A DNA stretch of 27,434 nt from JAWLFY01 sp964462125 (GCA_964462125.1 CAYWXT010000051.1:1-27434), one strand, 5' to 3'; shown: positions 8,066 through 16,503, counted from the stretch's first letter. Notes: a model not told the origin generated them from the letters alone. Numbers and translations are program-made.

Positions 8066-9220
8066 ATGATCTATCTGGATCACCATGCCACCACCCCGTG
8101 TGACCCCCGCGTTGTCGACGCGATGCTGCCGTGGTTGACCGAGCGCTTTGGCAATCCGCACAGTCTGTCGCACGGCTTTGGATTGCAGGCCGCAGAGGCT
8201 GTCCAGCAGTCGATCGAGGAGTTAGCGGACTTGCTCGATGCCCCGGCCGACTCGGTCGTGGTCACCAGTGGTGCCACCGAGAGCATTCAGCTGGCGATCC
8301 GCGGGGTTTGCACCCATCCCCGCCAGAAACGCCGCCACTTGGTGACCGCAAGCAGTGAACACGCAGCGGTGCTCGACGTGGTCGACGAACTGCAAGGGGA
8401 AGGCTTCCGGGTCACCAAGTTGCCGGTCGACCGCAGCGGCTGGATCGACCTGCAACAGTTGGCTGATGCGATCGACGATGACACGGCGCTGGTTTCGGTC
8501 ATGTGGGCCAACAACGAGATCGGGACGATCGCGCCGATGGGGCAGATTGCCGAGATCTGTCACCGGCGAGGAGCATTGCTGCACAGTGACGCGACACAAG
8601 CGGTGGGCCGGATTGGCGTCCGCACCCGAGAGGCCGATGTCGATTTACTCAGTGCCTCGGCACACAAGTTTTACGGTCCCAAAGGAATCGGATTGTTGGT
8701 CGCGGGAAACTCGCAACGACGCGTTCGTTTGAAGCCGCAGATCGTCGGCGGGGGCCAGCAGCGGGGCCGCCGCGGCGGCACAATGAACCCAGCGGGGATC
8801 GTGGCCATGGCGACCGCGCTGCGGATGGCCGCCGAGCAGCAGGAGCAGGACGCGACCCGGCAACGGTCGCTTCGCGAAAGGTTGCTGGCACAACTCACTG
8901 CCGGGATCGAAGGACTGAACGTTAACGGTCCCCCCTTGGATTCTGTGTCCCGGCTGCCGGGAAATCTGAGTCTGACTCTGCCCTTGATGGAAGGCTCGGC
9001 GTGGATGGCCGCCACCCCCGAGGTTGCCTTCAGCAGCGGATCGGCTTGCAGCACCGCCGAGGAACATCCCAGCCATGTGTTGACCGCAATCGGGCTGAGC
9101 GAGTCCCAAGCCCGGCGGAGCGTGCGGTTCGGGATCGGTCGCTTCAACACAGACGAGGAAATCGATCACGCCGCTCGGCTGCTTGTCGACTCCTATCGAC
9201 GCATATCGGGAAATCACTGA
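8066..9220 (+). CDS. Cysteine desulfurase (NifS/IscS-type)
   Basis: A 384-aa class V aminotransferase-fold PLP enzyme that removes sulfur from L-cysteine as an enzyme persulfide for Fe-S cluster or thio-cofactor synthesis. Visible features: N-terminal YLDHHATTP, FGNPHS, SGATES (PLP phosphate), WANNEIGTIAPM, HSDATQAVG (PLP aspartate), Schiff-base Lys201 in SAHKFYGPKGIG, and the catalytic-loop Cys328 in SSGSACSTAEEHPSHVL. The long loop with SGSAC marks the group I (NifS/IscS) type rather than SufS. No iscU, iscA or suf genes are adjacent, so its acceptor cannot be read from context. It lies 15 bp downstream of the S9 peptidase gene, although there is no obvious functional link. NifS versus IscS cannot be distinguished here. 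Confidence 0.92.
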   Translation: MIYLDHHATTPCDPRVVDAMLPWLTERFGNPHSLSHGFGLQAAEAVQQSIEELADLLDAPADSVVVTSGATESIQLAIRGVCTHPRQKRRHLVTASSEHAAVLDVVDELQGEGFRVTKLPVDRSGWIDLQQLADAIDDDTALVSVMWANNEIGTIAPMGQIAEICHRRGALLHSDATQAVGRIGVRTREADVDLLSASAHKFYGPKGIGLLVAGNSQRRVRLKPQIVGGGQQRGRRGGTMNPAGIVAMATALRMAAEQQEQDATRQRSLRERLLAQLTAGIEGLNVNGPPLDSVSRLPGNLSLTLPLMEGSAWMAATPEVAFSSGSACSTAEEHPSHVLTAIGLSESQARRSVRFGIGRFNTDEEIDHAARLLVDSYRRISGNH

Positions 9221-9231
9221 GCGCCGATTTG

Positions 9232-9247
9232 GAAACGCACACGTTTC
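9232..9247. terminator. Hairpin after the cysteine desulfurase gene (possible terminator)
   Basis: GAAACG and CGTTTC form a 6-bp stem around a CACA loop, 12 bp after the desulfurase stop. No T-run follows, so intrinsic termination is uncertain. The following bases repeat a 'cgtgcc / catttgtgcc' theme and hold no gene before the next start at 9472. Confidence 0.3.
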
Positions 9248-9471
9248 GTGCCATTCGTGCCCGTACCATTTGTGCCTGAAACCTACTCGTGTCCTGAAAC
9301 CTTTTCCGGAGGTCAAACTTGCAACCAGCTGGACAGGGGGTTAGAACGAAGGGCCCCTGAATGGCGGATTCATTCGCCGTTCGCGTTTTTCCAACATCCC
9401 GCCTCCCACGCCTTCCCCCACCCGATCTTCGGTCCAACCGACCGGAGCCTCTCTCAGGAGTGGTTCTTTCC

Positions 9472-11806
9472 ATGGACGCTCGCACTCATGCGACGATTTG
9501 CCGATGGGGCGTGCAATCTGCTATCGGATTTTGCTGTCTGCTGGCCAGCGCCGCCAGGGCCGAAGGGACCGATGGCGCGAAGCCGGTCGCGGAAGTCACG
9601 CCGACGGAGCGAAATTTCTTTGAGAGCAAGATTCGTCCGGTGCTGGTGAAGCACTGCTACGAGTGCCATTGCGCCGACGCTGATGATGTCGGAGGTCGTC
9701 TGCGTGTCGACAGCCGCGAGGGTTTGCATAACGGAGGCCACTCGGGGCCTGCCCTCTCGAGCGACGCACCGCGAGGAGAGTTTGCTGCTTGATGCGTTGC
9801 GTTACGAAGGGCCGGAGATGCCGCCGGAGGCGCCATTGCCGGAAACGGTCGTGCACGACTTTGTAACCTGGCTGGAGATGGGCGCTCCCGATCCGCGGGG
9901 CGACTCTGATGAATCAAGCAAGGAGTCCGACTCTCCGCTTTCCGGGCACTGGTCGTTTCAGCCTCTGGCCAATCCGTCGGTTCCCTCGGTACAGGCTTCC
10001 GATTGGAGGTGGGACCCGATCGATCATTTCGTGTTGCAGCGGATCGAGTCCGCGGGACTTATCCCGACCCGGGACGCTGAACCAGGTGTGTTGTTAAGGC
10101 GGCTGACGTATGACCTGACCGGCTTGCCACCGACGCAGGAGCAGCGCACGGCGTTCTTGGCCGACTACGCACGACGGGGTCAGCGGGCCGTGCCACCATT
10201 GGTCGATGATCTGCTCGCTTCGACCAACTTTGGCGAACGCTGGGGACGACACTGGCTCGATGTCGCCCGCTATGGCGAGTCCAACGGTAACGACGGCTTG
10301 AGCCGCAACCCAACCTTCCCGCACGCCTGGCGGTATCGCGACTATGTGATCGATGCCTTCAACGATGACGTTCCATATGACCGCTTTCTGACCGAACAGA
10401 TCGCCGGTGACTTGATGACGGCGGAAACGCCGGAGCAGCGAGACCGCCAGTTGATCGCGACCGGATTTTTGGCCTTGGGATCCAAGCCGGCCAAGGCAAT
10501 GAACAAGAATTTTGAGATGGACGTGGTCGCCGACCAGATCGACGTGGTCGGCACCGCGGTGATGGGGCTCAGCATCGCTTGTGCCCGTTGTCACGATCAC
10601 AAACATGACCCGATCCCAACGAGTGACTACTACGCGCTGGCCGGGATTTTTTCCAGCACCAAGACGATGTGGGGCTTGGCGGCGAACGAAAAATTGACGG
10701 CGCCCAAAACGCCGCTGCACGAACTGCAAACCGCCACGCCGGCGCCGAATCCAGACCCCGATGCCGACCCGCCAGGAGTCGCTCAAGCGATGGGAGTTCG
10801 CGATCGGGACAAGGTGGGAGATTGCAAGATCAACATCCAAGGAGAATCGGGCAAGCTCGGAGCGGAGGTCCCTCGCGGCTTCCTTTCCGCATGCCGAACG
10901 TCGGCGCCGCCACCAGAGATCGAAACGGAACAGAGCGGACGCAAGGAGCTGGCCCAGTGGCTGACCCGCGACGACCACCCGCTGACCAGTCGCGTGATCG
11001 TCAACCGGATTTGGCTGCACCTGTTCGGCCAGGCGATCGTTTCCACCCCGGATGACTTCGGTCTCTACGGTGCCGAGCCCTCCCATCCGGAGCTGCTCGA
11101 TCACTTGGCGATTCGTTTTCAAAAGGAAGGCTGGTCGATCAAACGGCTGATCCGGGCGATCGTGACCAGCCGCACGTACCAGCTGAGCAGTTGGTGTGAA
11201 CCCGAATCCTGGGAAGCAGACCCGGAGAACCGTCTGTTCGCCCGGCACCTCCGGCGCCGACTCGACGCCGAAGCGTTGCGGGACAGTGTCCTGCAGGTCA
11301 GCGGCGAGCTTGACACAAGGCCTGGGCATGGATCCGCGGTTGCCCACCTGGATGTCCTGGTCAACAAGCATGACACCCTGCACCGACCGAGCCGACATCG
11401 CAGCATCTATCTGTGCATGCTGCGCAACTCGCCTCCGCCCGAGTTGGCCGCGTTCGATCTCCCCGATGCTATTCGGCCCCAGGGTCAGCGGGGAGAGACG
11501 ACGTTGCCGACGCAGTCCCTTTTCTTGCTCAACAACTCGCTGCTGGTCGAACAATCCCGTAAGTTTGCCGAGCGGGTCCTGGCGTGCGGCGCCAAATCCG
11601 CGCACGCGCGCATCCGGTGGGCATATCGGCGGGCGCTGCACCGCGAACCGAGCGACCGTGAATTGAAGGAAACACTTGGCCTCGTGCGCGCGATGGACGC
11701 CGAACTGTCGACAGAATCATCGGGCGAGACGCTGCGTGACGTTCGCATTTGGGCGAGTGTTTGCCAAGCACTGATGGCCACCAATGAATTTCGTTATCTC
11801 GATTGA
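9472..11806 (+). pseudogene. PSD1 / DUF1549 / DUF1553 cytochrome-domain protein, frameshifted
   Basis: A planctomycete-specific secreted protein split by a frameshift. The first part (start 9472, AGGAG at 9456-9460) has a signal peptide (IGFCCLLASAARA) and a planctomycete cytochrome domain with the haem motif CYECH at residues 62-66, then LRVDSREGLHNGGHSGPA. In that frame it stops at 9790-9792. The continuing homology (SLLLDALRYEGPEMPPEAPL, then WLEMGAPDPR) is in the next frame. Removing one G from the GG in the GAGGAGAG run near 9775 restores 'APRESLLLDALRY'. Downstream come DUF1549 (LTYDLTGLPP, RYGESNGND, second haem-like motif CARCHDHKHDP), then VPRGFL and DUF1553 (HPLTSRVIVNRIW, TSRTYQLS). 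The usual partner, a DUF1501 gene, starts 14 bp later. Function of the family is not established. A sequencing error is possible. Confidence 0.82.
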
Positions 11807-11820
11807 GGCGACCACCGGCT

Positions 11821-12498
11821 ATGAACGCCATTTCTCGACGCGCCGTACTGCAAGCGACCTCGTGCGGTTTTGGGTCCCTCGCGCTCAGCGCCCTGTGTAC
11901 CGAGGCATCGGCGAACTCGCACCCGGCAAGCCTGGCGTCCAAGTCGCCGCCGCTGATCCCGCGGGCGAAGCGAGTGATTTTCTTGTGCATGAGCGGCGGC
12001 CCGGCGCAGATGGACACGTTTGATTACAAGCCGCAAACGGGGAAGAAACCCCATCCCGGCTCGGCGGTGCCGTTTGCACAGCACGGCGAGAGCGGGATGT
12101 GGGTCTCCGACCGCCTACCGAATCTGGCCAAGCACGTCGACCGGTTGTGCATGATCAACGCAATGCACGCCGACACGGGCAATCACGCGCAATCGTTCCT
12201 GCAACTGCACACCGGCGAACGGCTGCGAAAACGGCCGAGCCTCGGCTCCTGGATCACCTATGGACTGGGCACCGACAACCAGGACCTGCCCGGTTTCATC
12301 AGCCTCAATACCTCCAAGCCGGCTGCTTACTCCAGCGCCTTTTTGCCCCCTGTGTTTGAAGGGACGCCGATCGGAGTCAACGGCGAGTCGATGTCGACGG
12401 CGACGATCCACAACGTCTCCAGTGATCACCTGACACTTGCACAGAAACGCCGTCAGGTTGACCTGATCCAGACCATCAACCGAGTGTCTTGCCTCTAA
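11821..12498 (+). pseudogene. DUF1501 family Tat-exported protein, C-terminally truncated
   Basis: The product starts like a complete DUF1501 protein. It has a Tat signal (Arg6-Arg7 in SRRAVLQ), then RAKRVIFLCMSGGPAQMDTFDYKP, the KHVDRLCMINAMHADTGNH block, the SLGSWITYGLGT motif and VFEGTPIGVN. It ends at 225 aa after DLIQTINRVSCL, whereas DUF1501 proteins are usually about 430-490 aa. The last conserved position is around QTIN (about 12,482); the missing half is not found downstream. The sequence beyond the break is lower in GC and carries unrelated genes. It is the normal partner of the upstream PSD1/DUF1549/DUF1553 gene, itself frameshifted, so the pair appears to be decaying. Some short stable product could remain, but loss of half the fold suggests loss of function. 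Confidence 0.82.
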
Positions 12499-12622
12499 AG
12501 GAACTGGAACTTTCTCTCCGGTGAGCTTGGTCGGAGGAAAGCGACTGCTTTGGCTTTGGAGAGGAGACGGAACTGCAGCGGGAGATCGATCGTCCCTACG
12601 ACTCTATATGTTTCCGCGTCGT

Positions 12623-13849
12623 CTAGTGAACCGCCGAAATGTCGAGGACGAACGCGTTATTGTCCTCTTGAATTCTGTACTGGAACTGCAAGAAGAACGT
12701 GTGATCTTGGTTCGGCCCGCTGAGTATAAAATACGGAATGGACCGCGGATTGCTGTCGCTGATGTCTTCGATCCGAAATCCGACCCCCGGCCGAATCAGG
12801 TCGCAATAGTGTTCCGCCAATAAATACTCAAACTCTCCGCTCGCTCGAATTCGTTGGGCGCGCCCTTCGCCATCATCCACGCCAACACCGGCTGTGATGA
12901 ATAGGTTCTCGTAGTTGTACACGCCGAGTCCTGTCAGGAGATAGCGATCGTTGTCAATAAACGAATGCATTCCGATCGAACTCAGGCCTTGACGATAGAA
13001 CGTTTCCAAAAACACACCCTTTACTTCGTCGTGCAACTCAAAACTCGCTTCTGTACGGGCTTCTGTCGTCAACGGAATCGATAGTTCACCAGCAAATGGC
13101 ACCGTACCGAACAAGAACAATCCGTCCGATGCTGACCGTTCATTTTGCATCAATTGCAGGCTGTACGTTATGCCCGGCGAACGTCCCGACGGGCTGAACC
13201 CTCGCAACGACGTCAATCTCGCGTCACCGGGCGCTGGATCGCCGGGAAGCCCACTGCTAAACAAAAGCGGTTCGTCAATCGAAACGCGTCTTGATACATC
13301 CACCTGGTTCAAGGCGCGATATTGCCCAACCGTCAGCGTTCCCACTTCGTTCGGCTGCCAGTTTATGAATGCGTCCTCAAAGCGTCCGCTACGATCGCGC
13401 AACGTTCCATCGTCGCGAGTTTCCTGGCTGATGATGCGCCACTCTACAAAATAAGAAAACTGCTCAGCAATCGGTCCACCCGCAATTAATTCGACCTTGG
13501 GTAAAAAACCTTCACTGAAGCCCTTCGAGGATTGATCCTCTTGACGCCACGTGTACCAAGCCGCAAACGGTGTGGTGTCATTATTGGCGTCCTCCATCCC
13601 CGGCGGCAGGCGATATCCTCGATTCCAGTAGTCCAACCCAAACTGATTCAGCGTCGGAACGACCTGGTGGCACGCATTGCAATTCAACCCATGTCGTCGC
13701 GCATACAGTGGAATGGCGTTGGCCTCGTCAGGAAGAACTGTGAAAAATCCAGTGCTGGCCACGATGAACAGCAGACAGAATCGAGACGGACGCGCGACGA
13801 GCAAAAAGTGCAGCGGGCACGTCAGCGCCCGTGAAACTGATGGTTTCAT
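12623..13849 (-). CDS. Monohaem cytochrome / outer-membrane beta-barrel protein (Cyc2-like architecture)
   Basis: A 408-aa exported protein. After a signal peptide (hydrophobic FCLLFIVASTGFFTVL, cleavage near DEANA) comes IPLYARRHGLNCNACH, with one CxxCH haem-attachment site (Cys57, Cys60, His61), then VPTLNQFGLDYWNRGYRL. The remaining 330 residues are alternating polar/hydrophobic strands with aromatic girdles (FSYFVEWRI, FEDAFINWQ, GITYSLQLMQNE, YLLTGLGVYNYENLFITAGVG, HTFFLQFQYRIQ), as in outer-membrane porins. The order 'AR..G..CN.CH...P.LN.FG....GY' plus barrel resembles Cyc2-type fused cytochrome-porins, but whether it is a true Cyc2 relative is an inference. ATG 13849 has GGGAGGAA 5-6 bases upstream. 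GC is low (28 of 60 bases in 12901-12960 and in 12961-13020). A DtxR/MntR-type regulator gene lies upstream on the same strand. Confidence 0.72.
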   Translation of the reverse strand: MKPSVSRALTCPLHFLLVARPSRFCLLFIVASTGFFTVLPDEANAIPLYARRHGLNCNACHQVVPTLNQFGLDYWNRGYRLPPGMEDANNDTTPFAAWYTWRQEDQSSKGFSEGFLPKVELIAGGPIAEQFSYFVEWRIISQETRDDGTLRDRSGRFEDAFINWQPNEVGTLTVGQYRALNQVDVSRRVSIDEPLLFSSGLPGDPAPGDARLTSLRGFSPSGRSPGITYSLQLMQNERSASDGLFLFGTVPFAGELSIPLTTEARTEASFELHDEVKGVFLETFYRQGLSSIGMHSFIDNDRYLLTGLGVYNYENLFITAGVGVDDGEGRAQRIRASGEFEYLLAEHYCDLIRPGVGFRIEDISDSNPRSIPYFILSGPNQDHTFFLQFQYRIQEDNNAFVLDISAVH

Positions 13850-14007
13850 GAGTTCCTCCCTTGAACGAACGTAACAATCGTATGGATTCCCTTGGCGACC
13901 ATCGTTGTCCGCCAGCGCCGATCACACGAGACCGTTGATAAGATTCCGTATCGAACTGATGACGGTTTCGCTCTACCAAGACCGTTTTTTTACCCCGAGT
14001 CGGATAC

Positions 14008-14026
14008 CGTGAAACTCATGTTCACG
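14008..14026. promoter_or_regulatory. Inverted repeat upstream of the cytochrome-porin gene
   Basis: CGTGAA and TTCACG face each other across a 7-base spacer, about 160 bp before the cytochrome-porin start and 75 bp after the regulator stop. It could be an operator for the minus-strand gene. A related CGTGAAAC word recurs near 14050. No protein can be assigned to it. Confidence 0.3.
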
Positions 14027-14100
14027 CTGGCATGACTCCGTTGGCCGCGTGAAACCGAGACAGCACTCCGTGGCCTCCGATTCAAGCAAATCGCGTCGAC

Positions 14101-14544
14101 TTAGTCAGAATGATCGTCGGTTTTGTTAGGCAATGAAAAGATTGGGTCGCCACGGATGTCCGAACGGGGGCCACCAAGCACTTGATTAATGCGTTCGATC
14201 AGCTCTACCGATGCCGTCGGCTCCAGCAAGCAAGCCTCGTCGACCGCGTCGTCGACTTCCAATTGCAGCCTGTCGTGGAGAAAAAGTTCCAGTAGTTGGC
14301 GTTTGCGCAGCACAATCAACAGACGGCGTCGACCTCGATCGGTCAACGTCGCACCGGCGTACAGTTGATGGTCAATCAAGCCGGCTGCTGCCAATTCACG
14401 CATCATTCCGCTGGCGGTGCCGTTCGCGACGCCTACCGATTTGGCAACTGCACCGGTTGACGCTTTCCCGCCATCCCGGCTGAACCGCTCGACGGCCTGC
14501 AGATAGTCGTCGATCCGCGTCTTCCGCGGACGCTTCGAACTCAT
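14101..14544 (-). CDS. DtxR/MntR-family metal-dependent transcriptional regulator (atypical metal site)
   Basis: A 147-aa DtxR/MntR-family repressor. The N-terminal winged helix-turn-helix begins IDDYLQAVERFSRDGG and includes GAVAKSVGVANGTASGMMREL, GLIDHQLYAGATLTDRG. The metal-binding/dimerisation domain has RKRQLLELFLHDRL, VDEACLLEPTASVELIERI and a final RSDIRGDPIF, equivalent to the family's DPHGNPIP. Against DtxR/MntR the metal ligands are mixed. Asp13 fits MntR Asp8, Cys105 and Glu108 fit DtxR Cys102 and Glu105, but the two histidines are Arg82 (DtxR His79) and Pro109 (DtxR His106). There is no SH3-like C-terminal domain. The ATG at 14544 has GAGAGG about 8 bases upstream. Upstream are three regularly spaced palindromes, suggesting autoregulation. 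The cytochrome-porin gene follows 251 bp downstream. Confidence 0.85.
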   Translation of the reverse strand: MSSKRPRKTRIDDYLQAVERFSRDGGKASTGAVAKSVGVANGTASGMMRELAAAGLIDHQLYAGATLTDRGRRRLLIVLRKRQLLELFLHDRLQLEVDDAVDEACLLEPTASVELIERINQVLGGPRSDIRGDPIFSLPNKTDDHSD

Positions 14545-14680
14545 GGCGCGTCGCCTCTCTCAGCGGGTCGGCCGCCAAAACAGCAGACTTTTCATCGTTT
14601 GTCTCGTTCCAGAATGGATTGACGGGTAACAAAGAAGCACGTGTTTGCTTCAGTAACCATCGCGCGCAACTTGCGTTTCC

Positions 14681-14763
14681 AAGTTAGCCTGGGGCAACTT
14701 GCGTTCGCCGAAGTGTAGCATGCGCTACGTTTCGTTGGCCAAAGTGTAGCATACGCTAACTTC
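14681..14763. promoter_or_regulatory. Three operator-like palindromes 31 bp apart behind the DtxR-type gene
   Basis: Palindrome 1 (14681-14700) has outer arms AAGTT and AACTT and inner CC/GG. Palindrome 2 (14711-14732) has GTAGC and GCTAC around ATGC, with AA and TT outside. Palindrome 3 (14742-14762) has TAGC and GCTA around ATAC. Centres are at 14690.5, 14721.5 and 14752.5, so each is 31 bp from the next, about three helical turns. The AAGTTAGCC-like half-site is similar to known DtxR/MntR-family boxes built on 'TTAGcctaGGCTAA'. They lie 137-219 bp upstream of the regulator start, so autoregulation is plausible. There is no intact gene on the other side. Confidence 0.55.
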
Positions 14764-14790
14764 CACGCAAGTGCGCACTCCGGAGATCCC

Positions 14791-14823
14791 AATGGGGTCA
14801 CTGCCCTTCTGGAACCGGCGGAC
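14791..14823. repeat. Compound repeat copy 1, segment a
   Basis: AATGGGGTCACTGCCCTTCT and the following GGAACCGGCGGA match, with a few mismatches, segment a of the second copy at 16644-16676. The 'ggggtcagtgcc' word is of the kind often seen in short palindromic intergenic repeats of planctomycetes. Confidence 0.6.
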
Positions 14824-14857
14824 GTCGTACCGAGGTGGGTTGATCGACGGTGCGACC

Positions 14858-14896
14858 GGCGGACCGGGAGCGTCAGCGCGGAAAGTCAACGCGGAG
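14858..14896. repeat. Compound repeat copy 1, segment b (39 bp)
   Basis: A 39-bp stretch beginning GGCGGACCGGGAGCGTCAGC and ending CAACGCGGAG recurs at 16670-16708 with a single mismatch. It contains the repeated theme 'cgtcagcgcgga / cgtcaacgcgga'. Confidence 0.75.
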
Positions 14897-15043
14897 AGCC
14901 CGAGCCATGAGTATACGCGCCCTGGAGAAAAGATTCGGCCGAGCGTTCACGCAACGACCCCCAATCCGGTCCCCGGCTCTTTTGGTCCCGCCGCGAGCGA
15001 TTCCGGAGGCGACGCATGTACCCCACACCCCCCATTCACCTTC

Positions 15044-15090
15044 AATGCCTCCATGTTTTGCAAGCCGCCCCGATGAAAAAGCACTGGCCC
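15044..15090. repeat. Compound repeat copy 1, segment c (47 bp)
   Basis: A 47-bp stretch beginning AATGCCTCCATG and ending AAAAAGCACTGGCCC recurs at 16924-16970 with two mismatches. In this copy it abuts the stop codon of the ceramidase-like gene (15091-15093); in the second it ends 12 bp from the stop of the 99-aa gene. Confidence 0.8.
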
Positions 15091-16503
15091 TCAGTCGATT
15101 GGGCGGCCCGCCGCCTCGGCGAGCTGGCGGACTTGGTCCACGACCCTTGCTTGGACTTCGGGAGCAAACAGTCCGACGCCGCCGGCGTACAAGCCACGAG
15201 TCTCGTAGCCACCTTCGTCCAAAACGCGTGCCGAAGGGATATAGCCAAAAACGTCGTTGCAATAAGCCGCTACCCAAAGTCGACGTGGCCCCACTGCTTG
15301 TTCGATCGAGGCTACGTAATCGACGACCACTTCGCCGGGCAGGGCGACCAGGGTCAGATCCTTTCCGAACTGCCATACGGCGAGGGGGGCCGGGTACTCG
15401 GCGGCCGGTTGTTCTCCCGCCTCGAACTGCTCCCTCAGCTTGTCAGCGATCGTGCGGCCCCATCTGCCGCGCTCGCTAGCGAACTGCTCGAGCTCCTCTG
15501 CGGAGCCGACGGCGACCAGAGGCAGCGGGGTCACCGCCGTTGTGATCCGAAGTGGACCACAGACCGGTTGCAGCTCCGTGTCCAGCACGCGCAGCACCTC
15601 GGCTCCCAGGGTCCGGCCGTGCAGTGTCGCCAGTTCTTCACTTCCTCGAGGGAACGGGTTGGCATCCCCGGCACAGCCCTGCATGAACATCGCTTGCGCG
15701 CCCGGATGAGCCATCTCCACCTGCCGCTGCGCATAGCCGGCGAAGTCGCCACTGATGTTCATGTCCTTGCCGGTGAGCGTCGTGTTGTGGCAGGCCGTGC
15801 CGAACAACACGCCTCGCAGTTTCCCCTCGGGAGAGTCGATCCGCAGCACCGGGGCGCTGCGATCGGCCAAGCCGCGGGGGTTGACGCCGAGAATGACTCC
15901 CCGCTCAGTGAACTCGCGGCGGTTCATCACGAATGTCGTGACCCCCACGCCCCAACTCAGCTTTGCCGGTTCTAAACGATCCAAGCTCTCGCTCGCCAAT
16001 TCGACGAGCTTGGCTTGCAATCCCCGCGTGTAATCAACGGTGGCTTGAGCCTGTTCGGGAGGGAATCCCAGCCGCTCGACATCGAGTCCCAAGGTCGGGC
16101 CGGTGTGCGTGTGGGAAGCATTGAGCAGGATCTGATCCCGCGACAGCCCGGTCCGTTCGCAGATCCGCTCACAGGTCGGCTCGGCGAACTCGGCGCGAAA
16201 GCCGATCAGATCAGCTGAGATCAACACGCCACGTTTCCCCTCGCCGTCTTCGATCGCCATCGCCTTGGCAAACAGTTCGCTAGCAACGCCCGCTGAAGGC
16301 TCGGTGCGTGAGGCATAGCCCGCCATCCGCAGCGGTTGTTCCGGTGTGATCTCGACTCGGGCAAAGCCCACCTTCCACTCGACTGCGTCGCCCGCGGCGG
16401 CGTCAGCGGCCGCGTCGTCGACGACGGCGAACCAAACGGTTGCAAGCGTCAGTACACTGAAACCGCGCAACCAAACCAACCGAGAGAGCGAGCGGTGGAA
16501 CAT
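15091..16503 (-). CDS. Neutral/alkaline non-lysosomal ceramidase N-terminal domain protein (secreted)
   Basis: A 470-aa exported protein with the neutral ceramidase-type catalytic fold. A signal peptide (FSVLTLATVWFAVV, cleavage near DDAAADA) is followed by VGFARVEITPEQPLRMAGYASR. Then come GVLISADLIGF, LLNASHTHTGPTLG (the zinc-binding histidine block), CHNTTLTGKDMNISGDFAGYA and the oligonucleotide-like MFMQGCAGDANPFPRG. The C-terminal part has LALPGEVVVDY-like and VAAYCNDVFGYIPSARVLDEGGYE. Ceramidases cleave the amide bond of ceramide; planctomycete relatives lack the C-terminal immunoglobulin-like domain and their substrates are not known. ATG 16503 places the signal peptide best; an ATG at 16539 and an open frame to 16644 are alternatives, and no strong ribosome site is seen. 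The gene lies between two copies of a compound repeat. Confidence 0.88.
   Translation of the reverse strand: MFHRSLSRLVWLRGFSVLTLATVWFAVVDDAAADAAAGDAVEWKVGFARVEITPEQPLRMAGYASRTEPSAGVASELFAKAMAIEDGEGKRGVLISADLIGFRAEFAEPTCERICERTGLSRDQILLNASHTHTGPTLGLDVERLGFPPEQAQATVDYTRGLQAKLVELASESLDRLEPAKLSWGVGVTTFVMNRREFTERGVILGVNPRGLADRSAPVLRIDSPEGKLRGVLFGTACHNTTLTGKDMNISGDFAGYAQRQVEMAHPGAQAMFMQGCAGDANPFPRGSEELATLHGRTLGAEVLRVLDTELQPVCGPLRITTAVTPLPLVAVGSAEELEQFASERGRWGRTIADKLREQFEAGEQPAAEYPAPLAVWQFGKDLTLVALPGEVVVDYVASIEQAVGPRRLWVAAYCNDVFGYIPSARVLDEGGYETRGLYAGGVGLFAPEVQARVVDQVRQLAEAAGRPID

Larger units (their letters stand above)
14545..15090. other. 546-bp stretch without a gene: operator-like palindromes, then repeats
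   Basis: No convincing coding frame is seen here. The left part (14667-14763) holds a 12-bp direct repeat GCAACTTGCGTT (14667-14678 and 14694-14705) and three palindromes behind the DtxR-type gene. The right part (14791-15090) is the first copy of a compound intergenic repeat that returns at 16644-16970. The transition from lower-GC to higher-GC sequence falls at about 14,770. Confidence 0.6.

Noticed and set aside
10094..11641. 515-codon minus-strand open frame opposite DUF1549/DUF1553
   Set aside because: The plus strand shows clear domain motifs; this is a compositional shadow.
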